Below, one piece after another: positions 7,686 to 17,039 of a stretch of 64,000 bases of DNA. The translations under genes were made by a program, and so were the position numbers. The stretch covers positions 1-64,000 of the forward strand of contig NZ_BMTL01000033.1 of assembly GCF_014649655.1 (NCBI RefSeq). Direction: 5' to 3'. The notes under the pieces were generated by a model. That model worked only from the letters and a program-made list of their open reading frames with translations, had not been told where the DNA came from and did not search any database. Source of the DNA: Streptomyces humidus. Lineage in GTDB: Bacteria > Actinomycetota > Actinomycetes > Streptomycetales > Streptomycetaceae. Numbering within the stretch: position 1 is the first letter of the stretch; each line of letters opens with the position of its first letter.

Positions 7686-10126
7686 TGGAGCCGCTGCGTT
7701 CTTCCGATCCCGCGAGGATCGCGGACCATCGTCTGCTGGGCCGGCTCGGCGCCGGAGGCATGGGCGTGGTGTACCTGGCGCGCACGCCGGGCGGCGCGCT
7801 GGTGGCGCTGAAGGTCCTGCTCGCCGAGTACGCCGAGGAGCCGGGTTTCAGGGAGCGGTTCCGCCGCGAGGTCGGTATCGCCCGGCGCGTCGACAGTCCG
7901 TGGGCGGTGCCACTGGTCGACGCCGACCCGGACGCCGGGTCGCCGTGGCTGGCGACCGCGTTCGTGCCCGGCCCGTCCCTGGGCGAGGCGGTGGCCGCGC
8001 ACGGCCCGCTGGCGGAGCCCGGGGTGCGCCTGCTCGGCACCCGGCTCGCCGAGGCGCTGGGCGAGGTGCACCGGGCCGGTCTGGTCCACCGGGATCTGAA
8101 GCCGGGCAATGTGCTGATCGCGCACGACGGGCCCCGTCTCATCGACTTCGGCATCGCCCGGGCGCCGGAGGACACCGCGCTCACCGCCACCGGGCTGATC
8201 GTCGGCACACCCGGCTATCTGTCGCCGGAGCAGGTCATGGAACCGGGCGGCGACGGCATCGGACCGGCGAGCGACGTGTTCTCCCTCGGCTGCGTCCTGG
8301 CGTTCGCCGCGACCGGAAGGGCGCCATTCGGCGCTGGGGTGGTCGACGCCCTGCTGTACCGGGCCGTGCACGATCCGGCGGACCTCGACGGGGTGCCGCC
8401 GCGACTGCGCGAGGTGGTGGAGGCCTGCCTGGAGAAGGAGCCGGCCCGACGGCCCGAAGCAGCCGAGCTGGTGCGGCTGTTGACGGACGAGGGCGGCCCG
8501 CAGGACGCGGATGCGTCCGGATGGCTGCCCGAGCCGGTCGCCAGGCTGATCGCCGAGCGGTCGGCCGCCGCGCTCGCGCTGCCGGACGTCGAGCAGACCC
8601 AGGCTCCGTCCGACGCCGTTCCCGACTCCGCGCCGGCGCAACCCGATGCGGACGGGACGTCAGGCTCCGGACGCTCGGCAGCCGATGTGGGCGGGACGTC
8701 AGGCTCGGACGGCGCGCAACCCGATGCGGGCGGGACGTCCGGCTCGGGGCGAGCGCCGGCGGGCACGCACGATGCGCCGCCCGAACCGCACGAGACGCCG
8801 GCCGGCCCGCACGAGACGCCGGCCGGCCCGCACGAGACGCCGGCGGACACGCATGAGACGTCCGGCCCGGCGGCGGAGACGCAGGACGCCCGTCCGGCGG
8901 GCCGGCGCCGTTTCCTGCTGCTCGCCGGCGGGGCCGCCGCGCTCGCGGCGGCCGGGGGCGGGGCCTGGTGGGCCGCCGCCCGGGACGACGGCACGGGCGG
9001 CGACAGCCCGGCCGCCGCCGGGTCTTCGCGGCGCCCGGTGCACACCGTCGCGCTGCACGGTGACCTCAGCGGCCCGCAGCGGGACACGGGCAGGGCGCAG
9101 GAGCGCGGACTGCGGCTGGCCGTCGCGGAGTTCAACGCGCGCGGCGACGCCCCGTTCACCGTCAAGGTCAGGACCGTCGACGACGGCGGCGAACCCGCTG
9201 CCTCGGCCCGGCTCGCGGCGGAACTGGCGGACGACCCGGCGGTCCTCGCGGTGGTCGGCCCGACGACGGACGCCACGGCGCAGACGGCGCTCGCGAAGTA
9301 CGACGCCAGGCTGCTGCCGGTCGTCGCCGTGTCCCCCGGCTCGATCAGCCTCGTCCTCCAGGGGTTCCGCTCGTTCCTGCTCGGACGGCTGCCCGAATCG
9401 GTGCTCGCCGTGTACCTCAGCAACTACCTTCGCGGGCAGGCCGGTTCACGCAGGGTCGGCCTCGTCGTCGACCGGCTCGCCGGCAACTACGGGACGGATC
9501 TCGGCACCGCCCTCAGCACCCAGCTCAGCAACGCGCGGCAGCCGCCGGTGCCGGAGGTGGTGAGCGCGATGCGCCCCGACTTCGGCGCCGCGGTGGACTC
9601 GGTGCTCTCCGCCGGCGTCGACTCCGTTTTCTTCGCCGGTCTGCCCGACCGGGGGGCGCTGATCGCCTCGGCGTTGCGGGAGCGCGCCTTCCGGGGTGCG
9701 CGGGTGTCCGGCCCGGCGCTCCTCGACGGCCGTTTTCTGACGCAGGCTCAGGAGGCCTCCGAGGGCTGGGTGATGGTGGCCCCGGTCGTCGACGCGACGG
9801 CCAAGCCCGAGGCGAAGAAGTTCGCCGCGGCCTATCGCGAGCGCTGGAAGGAGGCGCCGCCCCGGTACGCGGCGGAGGCCTACGACGTGACGGGGATGCT
9901 GCTGAAGGCCCTGTCCGGGCTCCCGGCGAAGAGCAGGACCCGGAAGAACCTGCTGACGGCCCTGCAGAGGGGGAAGTACGAGGGCATCACGAAGTCGTTC
10001 GCCTTCGACCAGACCACCCGGATGGCCAGGACCGGTCTGATGGTCATCGACGGCACCGGCGGCTTCCTCTGGCGGGTCGAGCAGGGCGACTTCGTGTACG
10101 GCGGCCCCGCGCCGCTCACGCTCTGA
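7685..10126 (+). CDS. Ser/Thr protein kinase with extracellular type 1 solute-binding domain (first copy)
   Basis: An 813-aa transmembrane sensor kinase. Residues about 15-270 form a PknB-like kinase: glycine loop LGAGGMGVVY (21-30), ATP-binding Lys43, HRDLKPGN with catalytic Asp137, and DFG with Asp154. A Thr/Pro/His-rich linker (about 310-400) contains repeated GTSGS and PHETPAG units. It is followed by an Arg-Arg-Arg stop-transfer signal and one membrane helix (FLLLAGGAAALAAAGGG). The extracellular part (about 450-800) is a Peripla_BP_6-like receptor (HGDLSGPQRDTGRAQERGLR, AVVGPTTDATAQTAL). The kinase is cytoplasmic; the sensor probably binds an amino-acid-like ligand. The ATG at 7685 overlaps the lipoprotein stop. 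Confidence 0.92.
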   Translation: MEPLRSSDPARIADHRLLGRLGAGGMGVVYLARTPGGALVALKVLLAEYAEEPGFRERFRREVGIARRVDSPWAVPLVDADPDAGSPWLATAFVPGPSLGEAVAAHGPLAEPGVRLLGTRLAEALGEVHRAGLVHRDLKPGNVLIAHDGPRLIDFGIARAPEDTALTATGLIVGTPGYLSPEQVMEPGGDGIGPASDVFSLGCVLAFAATGRAPFGAGVVDALLYRAVHDPADLDGVPPRLREVVEACLEKEPARRPEAAELVRLLTDEGGPQDADASGWLPEPVARLIAERSAAALALPDVEQTQAPSDAVPDSAPAQPDADGTSGSGRSAADVGGTSGSDGAQPDAGGTSGSGRAPAGTHDAPPEPHETPAGPHETPAGPHETPADTHETSGPAAETQDARPAGRRRFLLLAGGAAALAAAGGGAWWAAARDDGTGGDSPAAAGSSRRPVHTVALHGDLSGPQRDTGRAQERGLRLAVAEFNARGDAPFTVKVRTVDDGGEPAASARLAAELADDPAVLAVVGPTTDATAQTALAKYDARLLPVVAVSPGSISLVLQGFRSFLLGRLPESVLAVYLSNYLRGQAGSRRVGLVVDRLAGNYGTDLGTALSTQLSNARQPPVPEVVSAMRPDFGAAVDSVLSAGVDSVFFAGLPDRGALIASALRERAFRGARVSGPALLDGRFLTQAQEASEGWVMVAPVVDATAKPEAKKFAAAYRERWKEAPPRYAAEAYDVTGMLLKALSGLPAKSRTRKNLLTALQRGKYEGITKSFAFDQTTRMARTGLMVIDGTGGFLWRVEQGDFVYGGPAPLTL

Positions 10127-12522
10127 TGGAGCCGCTGCGCTCCGGCGACCCGTCCCGGCTGGGCCGCTACCGTCTGCTGCGGCGGCTGGGCGCCGGCGGC
10201 ATGGGCGTCGTCTTCCTGGCCCGTGCGCCGGGCGGGGGGATCGCCGCGGTCAAGACGGTCCGTGCCTCGTACGCCGAGGAGCCGGGCTTCCGGGCCCGGT
10301 TCCGCCGCGAGGTGGAGGTCGCGCGCCGGGTGGACAGCCCGTGGGTGGTCCCGCTGCTGGACGCGGACGCCGACGCGGAGACGCCGTGGCTGGCGACCGC
10401 GTACGTCCCGGGCCCGTCGCTCGCCGAGACGGTGGACCTCTTCGGACCGCTTGCCCCCGCCTCCGTGCGGGTGCTGGGCCTGCGGCTGGCCGAGGCGCTC
10501 GACGCGGTGCACGCGGCCGGTCTCGTACACCGCGACGTGAAGCCGGGAAACATCCTGCTGGCCCCGGACGGTCCCCGGCTCATCGACTTCGGCATCGCCC
10601 GGGCGCCCGAGGCCACCGCACTCACCTCGAGCGGCGTGATCGTCGGCTCGCCCGGCTTCCTCTCGCCGGAGCAGGCGCAGGCGCGGAGCGGGGAGATCGG
10701 CCCGCCCAGCGACGTGTTCTCGCTGGGGTGTGTCCTGGCGTTCGCCGCGACCGGAGTGCGGCCGTTCGGCGGCGGCGGGGCGGCCGGCATGCTGCTGCGC
10801 ACGGTCTACGACGAGCCGGACCCCGCCGCGATCCCGGACGAGCACGCCCCGCTGTTGAGAGCCTGTCTGCACAAGGACCCGGCCCACCGCCCCACCCTCG
10901 CCCATCTCCGCGAGGCCCTCGGGAAGCGGACGCAGAGCGCGGAGGGAGGGACGCAAGACACGGGAGGGGCAGGAGAGACGGGAGAGGCGGAACACGACGG
11001 GACCGGAAGGGCGGCAGGCGCGAGAGGCTCGGGAGGCTCAGGAGGCTCGGGTCCGGAGGGTGATCCGGCCGAACCGGCGGGCTGGCTGCCCGTGCCGGTC
11101 ACGCGCCTGATCAGCGAGCGGTCCGCCGCCGTGCTCGCCATCGGCGCCATCGAGCCCACCCAGGTCTCCGCACCGGCGAACCCGACGCCTCCCGCATCCC
11201 TCGTCTCCCCCTTGTCCCCCGCATCACCCGCATCACCCGCCCCGGCGGTGTCACCGGAAGCCGCGACGATGACGGCCGTCACCGCTGCCCCGCCCGCCAC
11301 GCCCGGCCTGCGCCGTCGCGGCTTCCTGCGCCTCGGCTCCGCGGCCGGGGTCATGGCGGCCGGCGGCGGTGGGGCATGGTGGTGGAGCACCCGTTCCGGA
11401 ACGGCGACGTCTCCTCCGTCCTCGACGGGTCCGCGTCCCGAACTCGGCGTGGCGTTCCACGGCGACCTGACCGGCGCCCGCGGGGAGAGCGGCAACGCCC
11501 AGCTCAACGGCGCCCGGCTGGCCGTCGAGCAGGTCAACGGCCGAAGCGACCGCCCCTTCCGCGTGAAACTGCTCCCGTACGACGACGGCGGCGCCCCGGC
11601 CCGCGCCGGCGCCCTGGCCCGGCGGCTCACGCGGGACCCCGCCGTCCTGGCGGTGCTGGGGCCCACCACCGACGCGTGCTTCTACGCCTCCGAGGCCGCG
11701 TACAGCCAGGCGGCGATGCCGGTGGTGTCGGTCTCGGTGGGCGTCGACACCCTGACCGATTCTCTCGGCCTCAACTTGTTCCACTCCCACGCGGCACTGC
11801 ACGTCAAGGACGACCTCTTCGCCGCCGCCTTCGTCCGCTATCTCAGCAAGCACGCCGACGCGCGCAAGGTGTTCCTGGTGGACGACCGGGCGCAGGGCGA
11901 CCTCGCCTGGACGCTGTGCGACCAGACCCGGCGGGGACTGCGCGCAGCAGGCCGGGACTCCACGGTGGCCGACGTCCCCGCCGGGAAGACCGACTGGACG
12001 GCACTGGCCGCGGCGGTGCTGGCGGCGGGCTCGGACGCCGTCATGTGCACCGGTGACGCGGCACGGACCGCCGGACTGGCGTCCGCGCTGCGCGCCGCAG
12101 GGTTCACCGGAACGCGCATGGCGACGGAACGCGCCTTCGGCCCCGCGTTCCTCACCGCCGCGGGCGCGGCCGCGACCGGCTGGGTCTTCGCGACGTCCTT
12201 CGTCGACCCCGCGGTCCGTCCCTCCGCCCGCGACTTCGCCGCCGCCTACCGCCGCCGGTTCGGCGCGGCCCCCGGCTGGTACGCGGCGGAGGCCTACGAC
12301 GCCGTGCTGTTCCTGGCGGAGGCCTGCACCCAGGGCGGGACGGCGCTGAGGGAGCGGGGTGCGATCGCCCGCAGGCTCCGTGAGGTGTCCCACACCGGGA
12401 TCACCCGCACCGTCCGCTACGAGCAGGGTTTCGGCTACAACCACGACGCGATGTTCGACTACCGGGTCGCCGACGGCGGGTTCCGCTGTCTCGGGCAGTA
12501 CCTGGAGGCCGCCGTCTCGTGA
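10126..12522 (+). CDS. Ser/Thr protein kinase with extracellular type 1 solute-binding domain (second copy)
   Basis: A 798-aa paralogue of the preceding kinase, again starting MEPLRSxDP. The TGATG overlap with the upstream stop shows coupling. Kinase domain: LGAGGMGVVF, Lys43, VHRDVKPGN with Asp137, and a DFGIARAPE activation segment. A low-complexity Gly/Glu/Thr then Ser/Pro/Ala linker (about 265-390) leads to RRRGFLRLGS and one membrane helix. The extracellular receptor domain includes AFHGDLTGARGESGNAQLNG, VLGPTTDACFYASEA and YAAEAYDAVLFLAEA. The two kinase domains are very similar while linkers and receptor domains diverge. This suggests a tandem duplication followed by ligand specialisation. 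Confidence 0.92.
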   Translation: MEPLRSGDPSRLGRYRLLRRLGAGGMGVVFLARAPGGGIAAVKTVRASYAEEPGFRARFRREVEVARRVDSPWVVPLLDADADAETPWLATAYVPGPSLAETVDLFGPLAPASVRVLGLRLAEALDAVHAAGLVHRDVKPGNILLAPDGPRLIDFGIARAPEATALTSSGVIVGSPGFLSPEQAQARSGEIGPPSDVFSLGCVLAFAATGVRPFGGGGAAGMLLRTVYDEPDPAAIPDEHAPLLRACLHKDPAHRPTLAHLREALGKRTQSAEGGTQDTGGAGETGEAEHDGTGRAAGARGSGGSGGSGPEGDPAEPAGWLPVPVTRLISERSAAVLAIGAIEPTQVSAPANPTPPASLVSPLSPASPASPAPAVSPEAATMTAVTAAPPATPGLRRRGFLRLGSAAGVMAAGGGGAWWWSTRSGTATSPPSSTGPRPELGVAFHGDLTGARGESGNAQLNGARLAVEQVNGRSDRPFRVKLLPYDDGGAPARAGALARRLTRDPAVLAVLGPTTDACFYASEAAYSQAAMPVVSVSVGVDTLTDSLGLNLFHSHAALHVKDDLFAAAFVRYLSKHADARKVFLVDDRAQGDLAWTLCDQTRRGLRAAGRDSTVADVPAGKTDWTALAAAVLAAGSDAVMCTGDAARTAGLASALRAAGFTGTRMATERAFGPAFLTAAGAAATGWVFATSFVDPAVRPSARDFAAAYRRRFGAAPGWYAAEAYDAVLFLAEACTQGGTALRERGAIARRLREVSHTGITRTVRYEQGFGYNHDAMFDYRVADGGFRCLGQYLEAAVS

Positions 12523-12543
12523 GGGGAGGGCCGCAGCGCGAGG

Positions 12544-14016
12544 TCACTCCGCGTCGGCGACGACCGATCCGACGCGCTCGGCGAGGCCCGGGTCGCGCCG
12601 GACCAGGAGGGCCGCGTAGCAGACGGCTGCCAGCAGGGCGGCCAGCGCCGCGTACGGGAACCAGCTGTACGGCGCGGGCTGTCCCGGCTTGGCGAGGTAG
12701 TACAGCGGGATCAGGACGGCGAGGGCGCCGACCGCGGGCAGCACCACGTGCCGCACGATCCTGAACTCCTGCGGCCGGTACCTGCGGTAGTACAGGGGCA
12801 GCGCGATGTTGGACGCGAGGTAGACCAGCAGGATCAGGATGGCGCCCAGGCTCGACGACTCGGCGAAGAACACCACCGGGTTCATCGGACCGCCGTCCTC
12901 CCCGAGCACATGCCCGGCGCCCCAGCCGACGATGATCAGCAGCGCGGTCGCGGCGAAGGTGACGATCGCGTTGTTCGGCGTGCGGCGCGTGGGGTGCACA
13001 TAGCCGAAGAAGGACGGCAGCAGCCCCTCGCGGCCGGCGTTGAACACCAGCCTGGCCTGTGAGTTGATGCCCGCGATCAGCACGCCGAGCGTGGAGGTCA
13101 GCCCGCCGACGTAGGCGAGGACGGCGAGCGCCCCGAGGGTGTGCTGGGCGACGTCGACGAAGGGGATCCGGGAGTCGCCGAGCCGCTGCACGTCGTAGCC
13201 GAAGCCGGTGACCGTGGCGTAGGAGAAGAGGATGTAGCTCACCGTCATGATCGCGATGGAGGAGAACACGGCGCGGCCGACGTTGCGCCGCGGGTTCTCC
13301 GTCTCCTCGGCCAGGGCCGCCGAGTTCTCCCAGCCGATGAACAGGTACACCGCCAGCGGGAAGCCCGCGGCCAGGCCCTTCACGCCGTGGGTGAGGTGGG
13401 AGGGCAGGAAGGGGGCCGCGGAGAGGCCGCCGCGGTGCTCGACGAGCGCCGCGACCGAGACGACGACCAGCACCAGCATCTCGACGCCGAAGAAGTAGCC
13501 GGCCCACTTGGTGGACACGACGATCCCGCGCAGCATCAGCACCACCGAGACGCCGGTCAGCAGCACCGTCCAGATGATCCACGGCAGGTCGACGCCGGTG
13601 TAGTGGTTCAGGGTGATCTGCATGAACCCGCCGGAGATCGCGATGACGGAGGCCATCGCGATGATGTAGCCGAGTCCGGCGAGCAGGGCCGTGGTGACGG
13701 CGCTGACCGGCCCGAAGGTCTTGCCGACGAAGGTGGTGAAGCTGCCCGCCGAGGGGTGTGCCCGGGAGAACTCGGCCAGCGTGTTGCCGAACAGCGCGAC
13801 GGCCGCGCCCGCCGCGACGATGGTCAGCGGGGAGGCGACGCCCGCGGTGGTGGCGAGGAACGCGAAGCCGAAGAAGAAGCTCATGGCGGGGCCGACGTTG
13901 GCCATCGTGGCGGCGGCGATGTCCGCCATGCCGAGGACGCCGCCCCGCAGCCGCTGGGGCGTGCCGCCGGCGCGGCCCGACGTCGGCGACGGTCCGACGG
14001 GTCCGTGGTGGGACAT
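12544..14016 (-). CDS. APC-superfamily amino acid permease
   Basis: A 490-aa integral membrane transporter with about 12-14 hydrophobic helices. The first helix region carries GGVLGMADIAAATMANVGPA, the helix-1 substrate/Na+ region of APC transporters. A later helix has LFIGWENSAALAEETENPRR, typical of the helix 6 region and following loop in this family. The start ATG at 14016 is preceded by GAAGGAG eight bases away. Downstream of the GntR gene on the same strand with 52 bases between, it is probably controlled by it. The substrate is probably an amino acid or amine; no closer call is possible. Confidence 0.88.
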   Translation of the reverse strand: MSHHGPVGPSPTSGRAGGTPQRLRGGVLGMADIAAATMANVGPAMSFFFGFAFLATTAGVASPLTIVAAGAAVALFGNTLAEFSRAHPSAGSFTTFVGKTFGPVSAVTTALLAGLGYIIAMASVIAISGGFMQITLNHYTGVDLPWIIWTVLLTGVSVVLMLRGIVVSTKWAGYFFGVEMLVLVVVSVAALVEHRGGLSAAPFLPSHLTHGVKGLAAGFPLAVYLFIGWENSAALAEETENPRRNVGRAVFSSIAIMTVSYILFSYATVTGFGYDVQRLGDSRIPFVDVAQHTLGALAVLAYVGGLTSTLGVLIAGINSQARLVFNAGREGLLPSFFGYVHPTRRTPNNAIVTFAATALLIIVGWGAGHVLGEDGGPMNPVVFFAESSSLGAILILLVYLASNIALPLYYRRYRPQEFRIVRHVVLPAVGALAVLIPLYYLAKPGQPAPYSWFPYAALAALLAAVCYAALLVRRDPGLAERVGSVVADAE

Positions 14017-14068
14017 GGCGACAGCTCCTTCGAAGAGGTCAGCGCGGTTCAGCGCGGTCCTGCACGGT

Positions 14069-14851
14069 TCAGCGCGGTTCAGCGTGCCGGTGCGCCTTCA
14101 CCGCTCGTACCGCCGGGTCCATCGCGCCGCGGGCGAGTTCGTCGAGCAGCTCGGCGTGGCAGCGGTTGCGGGCCCGGACGAGCGCGGGGCCGGGCGCGGG
14201 CCCCAGCAGGCACTGCCGGCCGAGCAGGTCGGCGGCGTACTCCCGGATCCCGGCGCCGCCCAGCGCTTCGGCGAGGTCGAGGTGGAAGCGGGTCTCCAGT
14301 TCGAGCAGCTGCGCCGGGTCGTCGGCGAGGTCCATCTCCTCGACCAGCGCCCGGAGCCCGTCCAGCGGACCGTCGAGCGGACCGTCGAGCGGGCCGTCAC
14401 GCAGCCCGTGGAGCGCGCCGTGGAGCGGGCCGTCCTCAGGTTCGCCGGAAGATCCGCCGGGCAGTTCACCGACGGCGTGCGCGACGAGCCCGCACTCGAG
14501 CAGCAGGTGGAAGGCGTCCAGTGCGGCGGCCTCGTCAGCGTCGTGCATCACGGCGACGACGGCGTCCCAGCCCGTCGCGACGAAGGTCCCGCCCGCCCGG
14601 CCGCGACGGCGGTCGAGCAGGCCGTCCTGGCACATGGCCTCCAGCGCGCGGCGGACGGTGATCTCACTGATCCCGAGTTCTTCGGCGAGGACGCCCGCGT
14701 CCGGCAGCCGGTCCCCCGGCGACACCGAGCGCAGACGCACCCGCAGGGCGATCCGGGACCGGACGAGCTCCGCGCCCGTGGGGCCCCGGCCGGCGGGCGC
14801 ACGGGTGTCCCAGCCGGTGTAGGGGCCGAACTTGCCCGCTGCATTCACCAC
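14069..14851 (-). CDS. GntR-family (FCD-type) transcriptional regulator
   Basis: A 260-aa regulator. The N-terminal winged helix-turn-helix has LRSVSPGDRLPDAGVLAEEL and GISEITVRRALEAMCQDGLL. The C-terminal part resembles an FCD effector domain (LETRFHLDLAEALGG, HAELLDELARG). Between them an unusual low-complexity insert of DGPLxG/GLR units (residues about 136-165, DNA 14360-14440) interrupts the FCD domain. Start is GTG at 14851 (or 14848) with AAGGTGG upstream. It lies upstream of one permease and divergent from another, so both are candidate targets. The ligand is unknown. Confidence 0.85.
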   Translation of the reverse strand: MVNAAGKFGPYTGWDTRAPAGRGPTGAELVRSRIALRVRLRSVSPGDRLPDAGVLAEELGISEITVRRALEAMCQDGLLDRRRGRAGGTFVATGWDAVVAVMHDADEAAALDAFHLLLECGLVAHAVGELPGGSSGEPEDGPLHGALHGLRDGPLDGPLDGPLDGLRALVEEMDLADDPAQLLELETRFHLDLAEALGGAGIREYAADLLGRQCLLGPAPGPALVRARNRCHAELLDELARGAMDPAVRAVKAHRHAEPR

Positions 14852-14949
14852 GGCGCCACCTTAACGGCCTGCCGAACGGGGTCACGGTGTGGTCCACAGA
14901 GGGCTCCCTGAAGAGAGGGTTCCGCGCTGCACGAAAAATAGAGCAAGGT

Positions 14950-14972
14950 GAACACTTAAACAAGTCTTGTTC
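14950..14972. promoter_or_regulatory. Palindrome, candidate GntR operator
   Basis: AACAAG-T-CTTGTT (14959-14971) is a perfect 6-bp dyad, nested in a wider GAAC...GTTC (14950-14972). It lies in an AT-rich stretch between the GntR gene and the divergent permease, a usual place for autoregulatory operators. The link to this regulator is inferred from position. Confidence 0.5.
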
Positions 14973-15044
14973 TTTTGGATCGTACTGAACTATTTTCCAG
15001 ACGCCCCCCAGGTCCGTACTCCCCGACCGTCCACCCTCCCCTCC

Positions 15045-16532
15045 ATGGATGTCGAGATGACCACAACCGTCCCCAAGACCCCTCCCACCGAGTCCGGCGG
15101 TTCCGGCGAGTCCGGCGGCCTGCAGGCCGGACTCAAGAACCGCCACCTGTCGATGATCGCGATCGGCGGGGTCATCGGCGCCGGCCTGTTCGTCGGCTCC
15201 GGCTCCGGCATCGCCGCCGCCGGCCCCGGCATCCTCGTCTCGTACGCGCTCGTCGGCGTCCTCGTCGTCCTCGTGATGCGCATGCTCGGCGAGATGGCCG
15301 CGGCCAACCCGACCTCCGGTTCGTTCTCCGCCTACGCGGACCGCGCGCTCGGCCGCTGGGCCGGCTTCACCATCGGCTGGCTGTACTGGTTCTTCTGGGT
15401 CGTGGTGCTCGCCGTGGAGGCGACCGCCGGGGCCAAGATCCTGGCCGGCTGGATCCCCGCGGTGCCCCAGTGGGGCTGGGCCCTGATCGTCATGATCGTC
15501 CTGACGGCCACCAACCTCGCCTCGGTCAGCTCCTACGGCGAGTTCGAGTTCTGGTTCGCCGGCATCAAGGTCGTCGCCATCGCCGCGTTCATCGTGCTCG
15601 GCGGCCTCGCGATCTTCGGGCTGCTCCCCGGCTCCGACCACCCCGCGAGCGGCTTCTCCAACCTCACCGCGCACGGCGGCTTCCTGCCGCACGGCCCAGG
15701 CGCCATCCTCACCGGCGTCCTGATGGTCGTCTTCTCCTTCATGGGCAGCGAGATCGTCACCCTCGCGGCGGGCGAGACCGCCGACCCGCGCGCCGCCGTC
15801 ACCAAGGCCACCAACAGCGTGATCTGGCGGATCGCGGTGTTCTACCTCGGCTCGATCCTGATCGTGGTGTCGCTGCTGCGCTGGGACGACCCGGCGATCC
15901 TCAGGGACGGCTCCTACGTGGCCGCCCTGAGCTCCATCGGCATCCCGCACGCGGCGCAGATCATGAACACCATCGTGCTGACCTCGGTGCTGTCCTGCCT
16001 CAACTCCGGCCTGTACACCGCCTCGCGCATGGCCTTCTCGCTCGGCCGCCGCAACGACGCCCCGGCCGCCTTCGGGAAGACCAGCGGCCACGGTGTGCCG
16101 CGCGCGGCCATCCTCGCCTCGGTGGTCTTCGGCTTCGTCGCGGTCGCCTTCAACTACCTCTGGCCCGACACGGTCTTCCAGTTCCTGCTCAACTCCTCCG
16201 GCGCGATCGCCCTGTTCGTGTGGCTGGTGATCTGCTTCTCCCAGCTGCGCATGCGCAAGATCATCGAACGGGAGTCGCCGGAGAAGCTGGTCGTCCGGAT
16301 GTGGCTCTACCCCTACCTGACCTGGGCGACCATCGCCCTGATCACCTTCGTCCTGGGCTACATGCTCACCGACACGGCAGACGGCGGCGGCCGCGACCAG
16401 GTGGTCCTGTCGACGGCGGTGGCCATCGCCGTGGTGGTCTTCGCGGTCCTGCGCGAACGCCTCACCGCCAGGTCCGGGACCGGCATCGCCGCCCAGGAGA
16501 CCGAGACCGCTGACGCGGCCCCCCTGGTCTGA
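15045..16532 (+). CDS. Amino acid permease (GabP/AnsP-like, APC superfamily)
   Basis: A 495-aa transporter of the amino acid permease (AAT) family with 12 predicted helices. It shows the family N-terminus LKNRHLSMIAIGGVIGAGLF, GSGSGIAAAGPGIL in helix 1, MRMLGEMAAANPTSGSFSAY, and the helix 6 segment FMGSEIVTLAAGETADPRAA. This resembles GABA/aromatic/asparagine permeases of Streptomyces. Start ATG 15045 is chosen (a second ATG is at 15057); no clear ribosome-binding site is seen for either. A strong hairpin follows. It is transcribed away from the GntR regulator and may be its target. Confidence 0.9.
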   Translation: MDVEMTTTVPKTPPTESGGSGESGGLQAGLKNRHLSMIAIGGVIGAGLFVGSGSGIAAAGPGILVSYALVGVLVVLVMRMLGEMAAANPTSGSFSAYADRALGRWAGFTIGWLYWFFWVVVLAVEATAGAKILAGWIPAVPQWGWALIVMIVLTATNLASVSSYGEFEFWFAGIKVVAIAAFIVLGGLAIFGLLPGSDHPASGFSNLTAHGGFLPHGPGAILTGVLMVVFSFMGSEIVTLAAGETADPRAAVTKATNSVIWRIAVFYLGSILIVVSLLRWDDPAILRDGSYVAALSSIGIPHAAQIMNTIVLTSVLSCLNSGLYTASRMAFSLGRRNDAPAAFGKTSGHGVPRAAILASVVFGFVAVAFNYLWPDTVFQFLLNSSGAIALFVWLVICFSQLRMRKIIERESPEKLVVRMWLYPYLTWATIALITFVLGYMLTDTADGGGRDQVVLSTAVAIAVVVFAVLRERLTARSGTGIAAQETETADAAPLV

Positions 16533-16550
16533 CGGTCGCGGGCGGAAGCC

Positions 16551-16588
16551 CGGGAGGACCGGCGCCGCTGTCGACGCCGGTCCTCCCG
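16551..16588. terminator. Bidirectional intrinsic terminator
   Basis: A 14-bp perfect stem, CGGGAGGACCGGCG (16551-16564) with its complement at 16575-16588, and a 10-base loop. It lies between the convergent permease and YeeE/YedE genes. Confidence 0.8.
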
Positions 16589-16619
16589 CGCTTCTCGTGG
16601 GGGCGGTCCCGCCCGCCGC

Positions 16620-17039
16620 TCATCCTTCGCAGGAGCCTCTGTCGACGCGGAGGAGGCGCCGGCCGCCGGCCCAGCGGCACAGCCTGACCCCGACCACGAT
16701 GCCGGCGATGGTGACCACGGCGGGCAGGTAACCACTGGCGACCTGGATGATCGGGATCGCCGGGCATCCGCCGGAGATCGCCCAGCCGATGCCGAACAGG
16801 ACCGCGCCTGGGACGACACCGGCGTGGAGGCGTCCTGCTCCCCGGCGCACCCGCAGCAGGGCGAAGACGCTCGCGATGATCACGACAGCGCCGAAGAAGG
16901 AGAGGAACATCCGCAGGTCCTGGAAGGTGAACATGCGGTTCAGCTCGGCGTAGTCACCGAACCCGATACTGGTCACGGTGAAGCCGAGAGCCAGTCCGGT
17001 GAGGAGATTGGCCAGCAGGACCACGCCCCGGCTGCGCAT
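16620..17039 (-). CDS. YeeE/YedE (DUF395) sulfur transporter, second half
   Basis: A 139-aa membrane protein with four hydrophobic segments. It has GFTVTSIGFGDYAELNRMFT near the N-terminus and the conserved Cys motif GWAISGGCPAIP, which in YeeE/TsuA-like transporters lines the sulfur-substrate path. The ATG at 17039 overlaps the stop of the upstream half (TGATG). In this family the transporter is either one long protein or two halves like these (PmpA/PmpB style). It probably moves thiosulfate or another reduced sulfur compound into the cell; the exact substrate is not shown. Confidence 0.85.
   Translation of the reverse strand: MRSRGVVLLANLLTGLALGFTVTSIGFGDYAELNRMFTFQDLRMFLSFFGAVVIIASVFALLRVRRGAGRLHAGVVPGAVLFGIGWAISGGCPAIPIIQVASGYLPAVVTIAGIVVGVRLCRWAGGRRLLRVDRGSCEG

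Noticed and set aside
8640..8870. CRISPR-like array
   Set aside because: The repeats are in-frame coding repeats of a kinase linker, without unique spacers and without cas genes.
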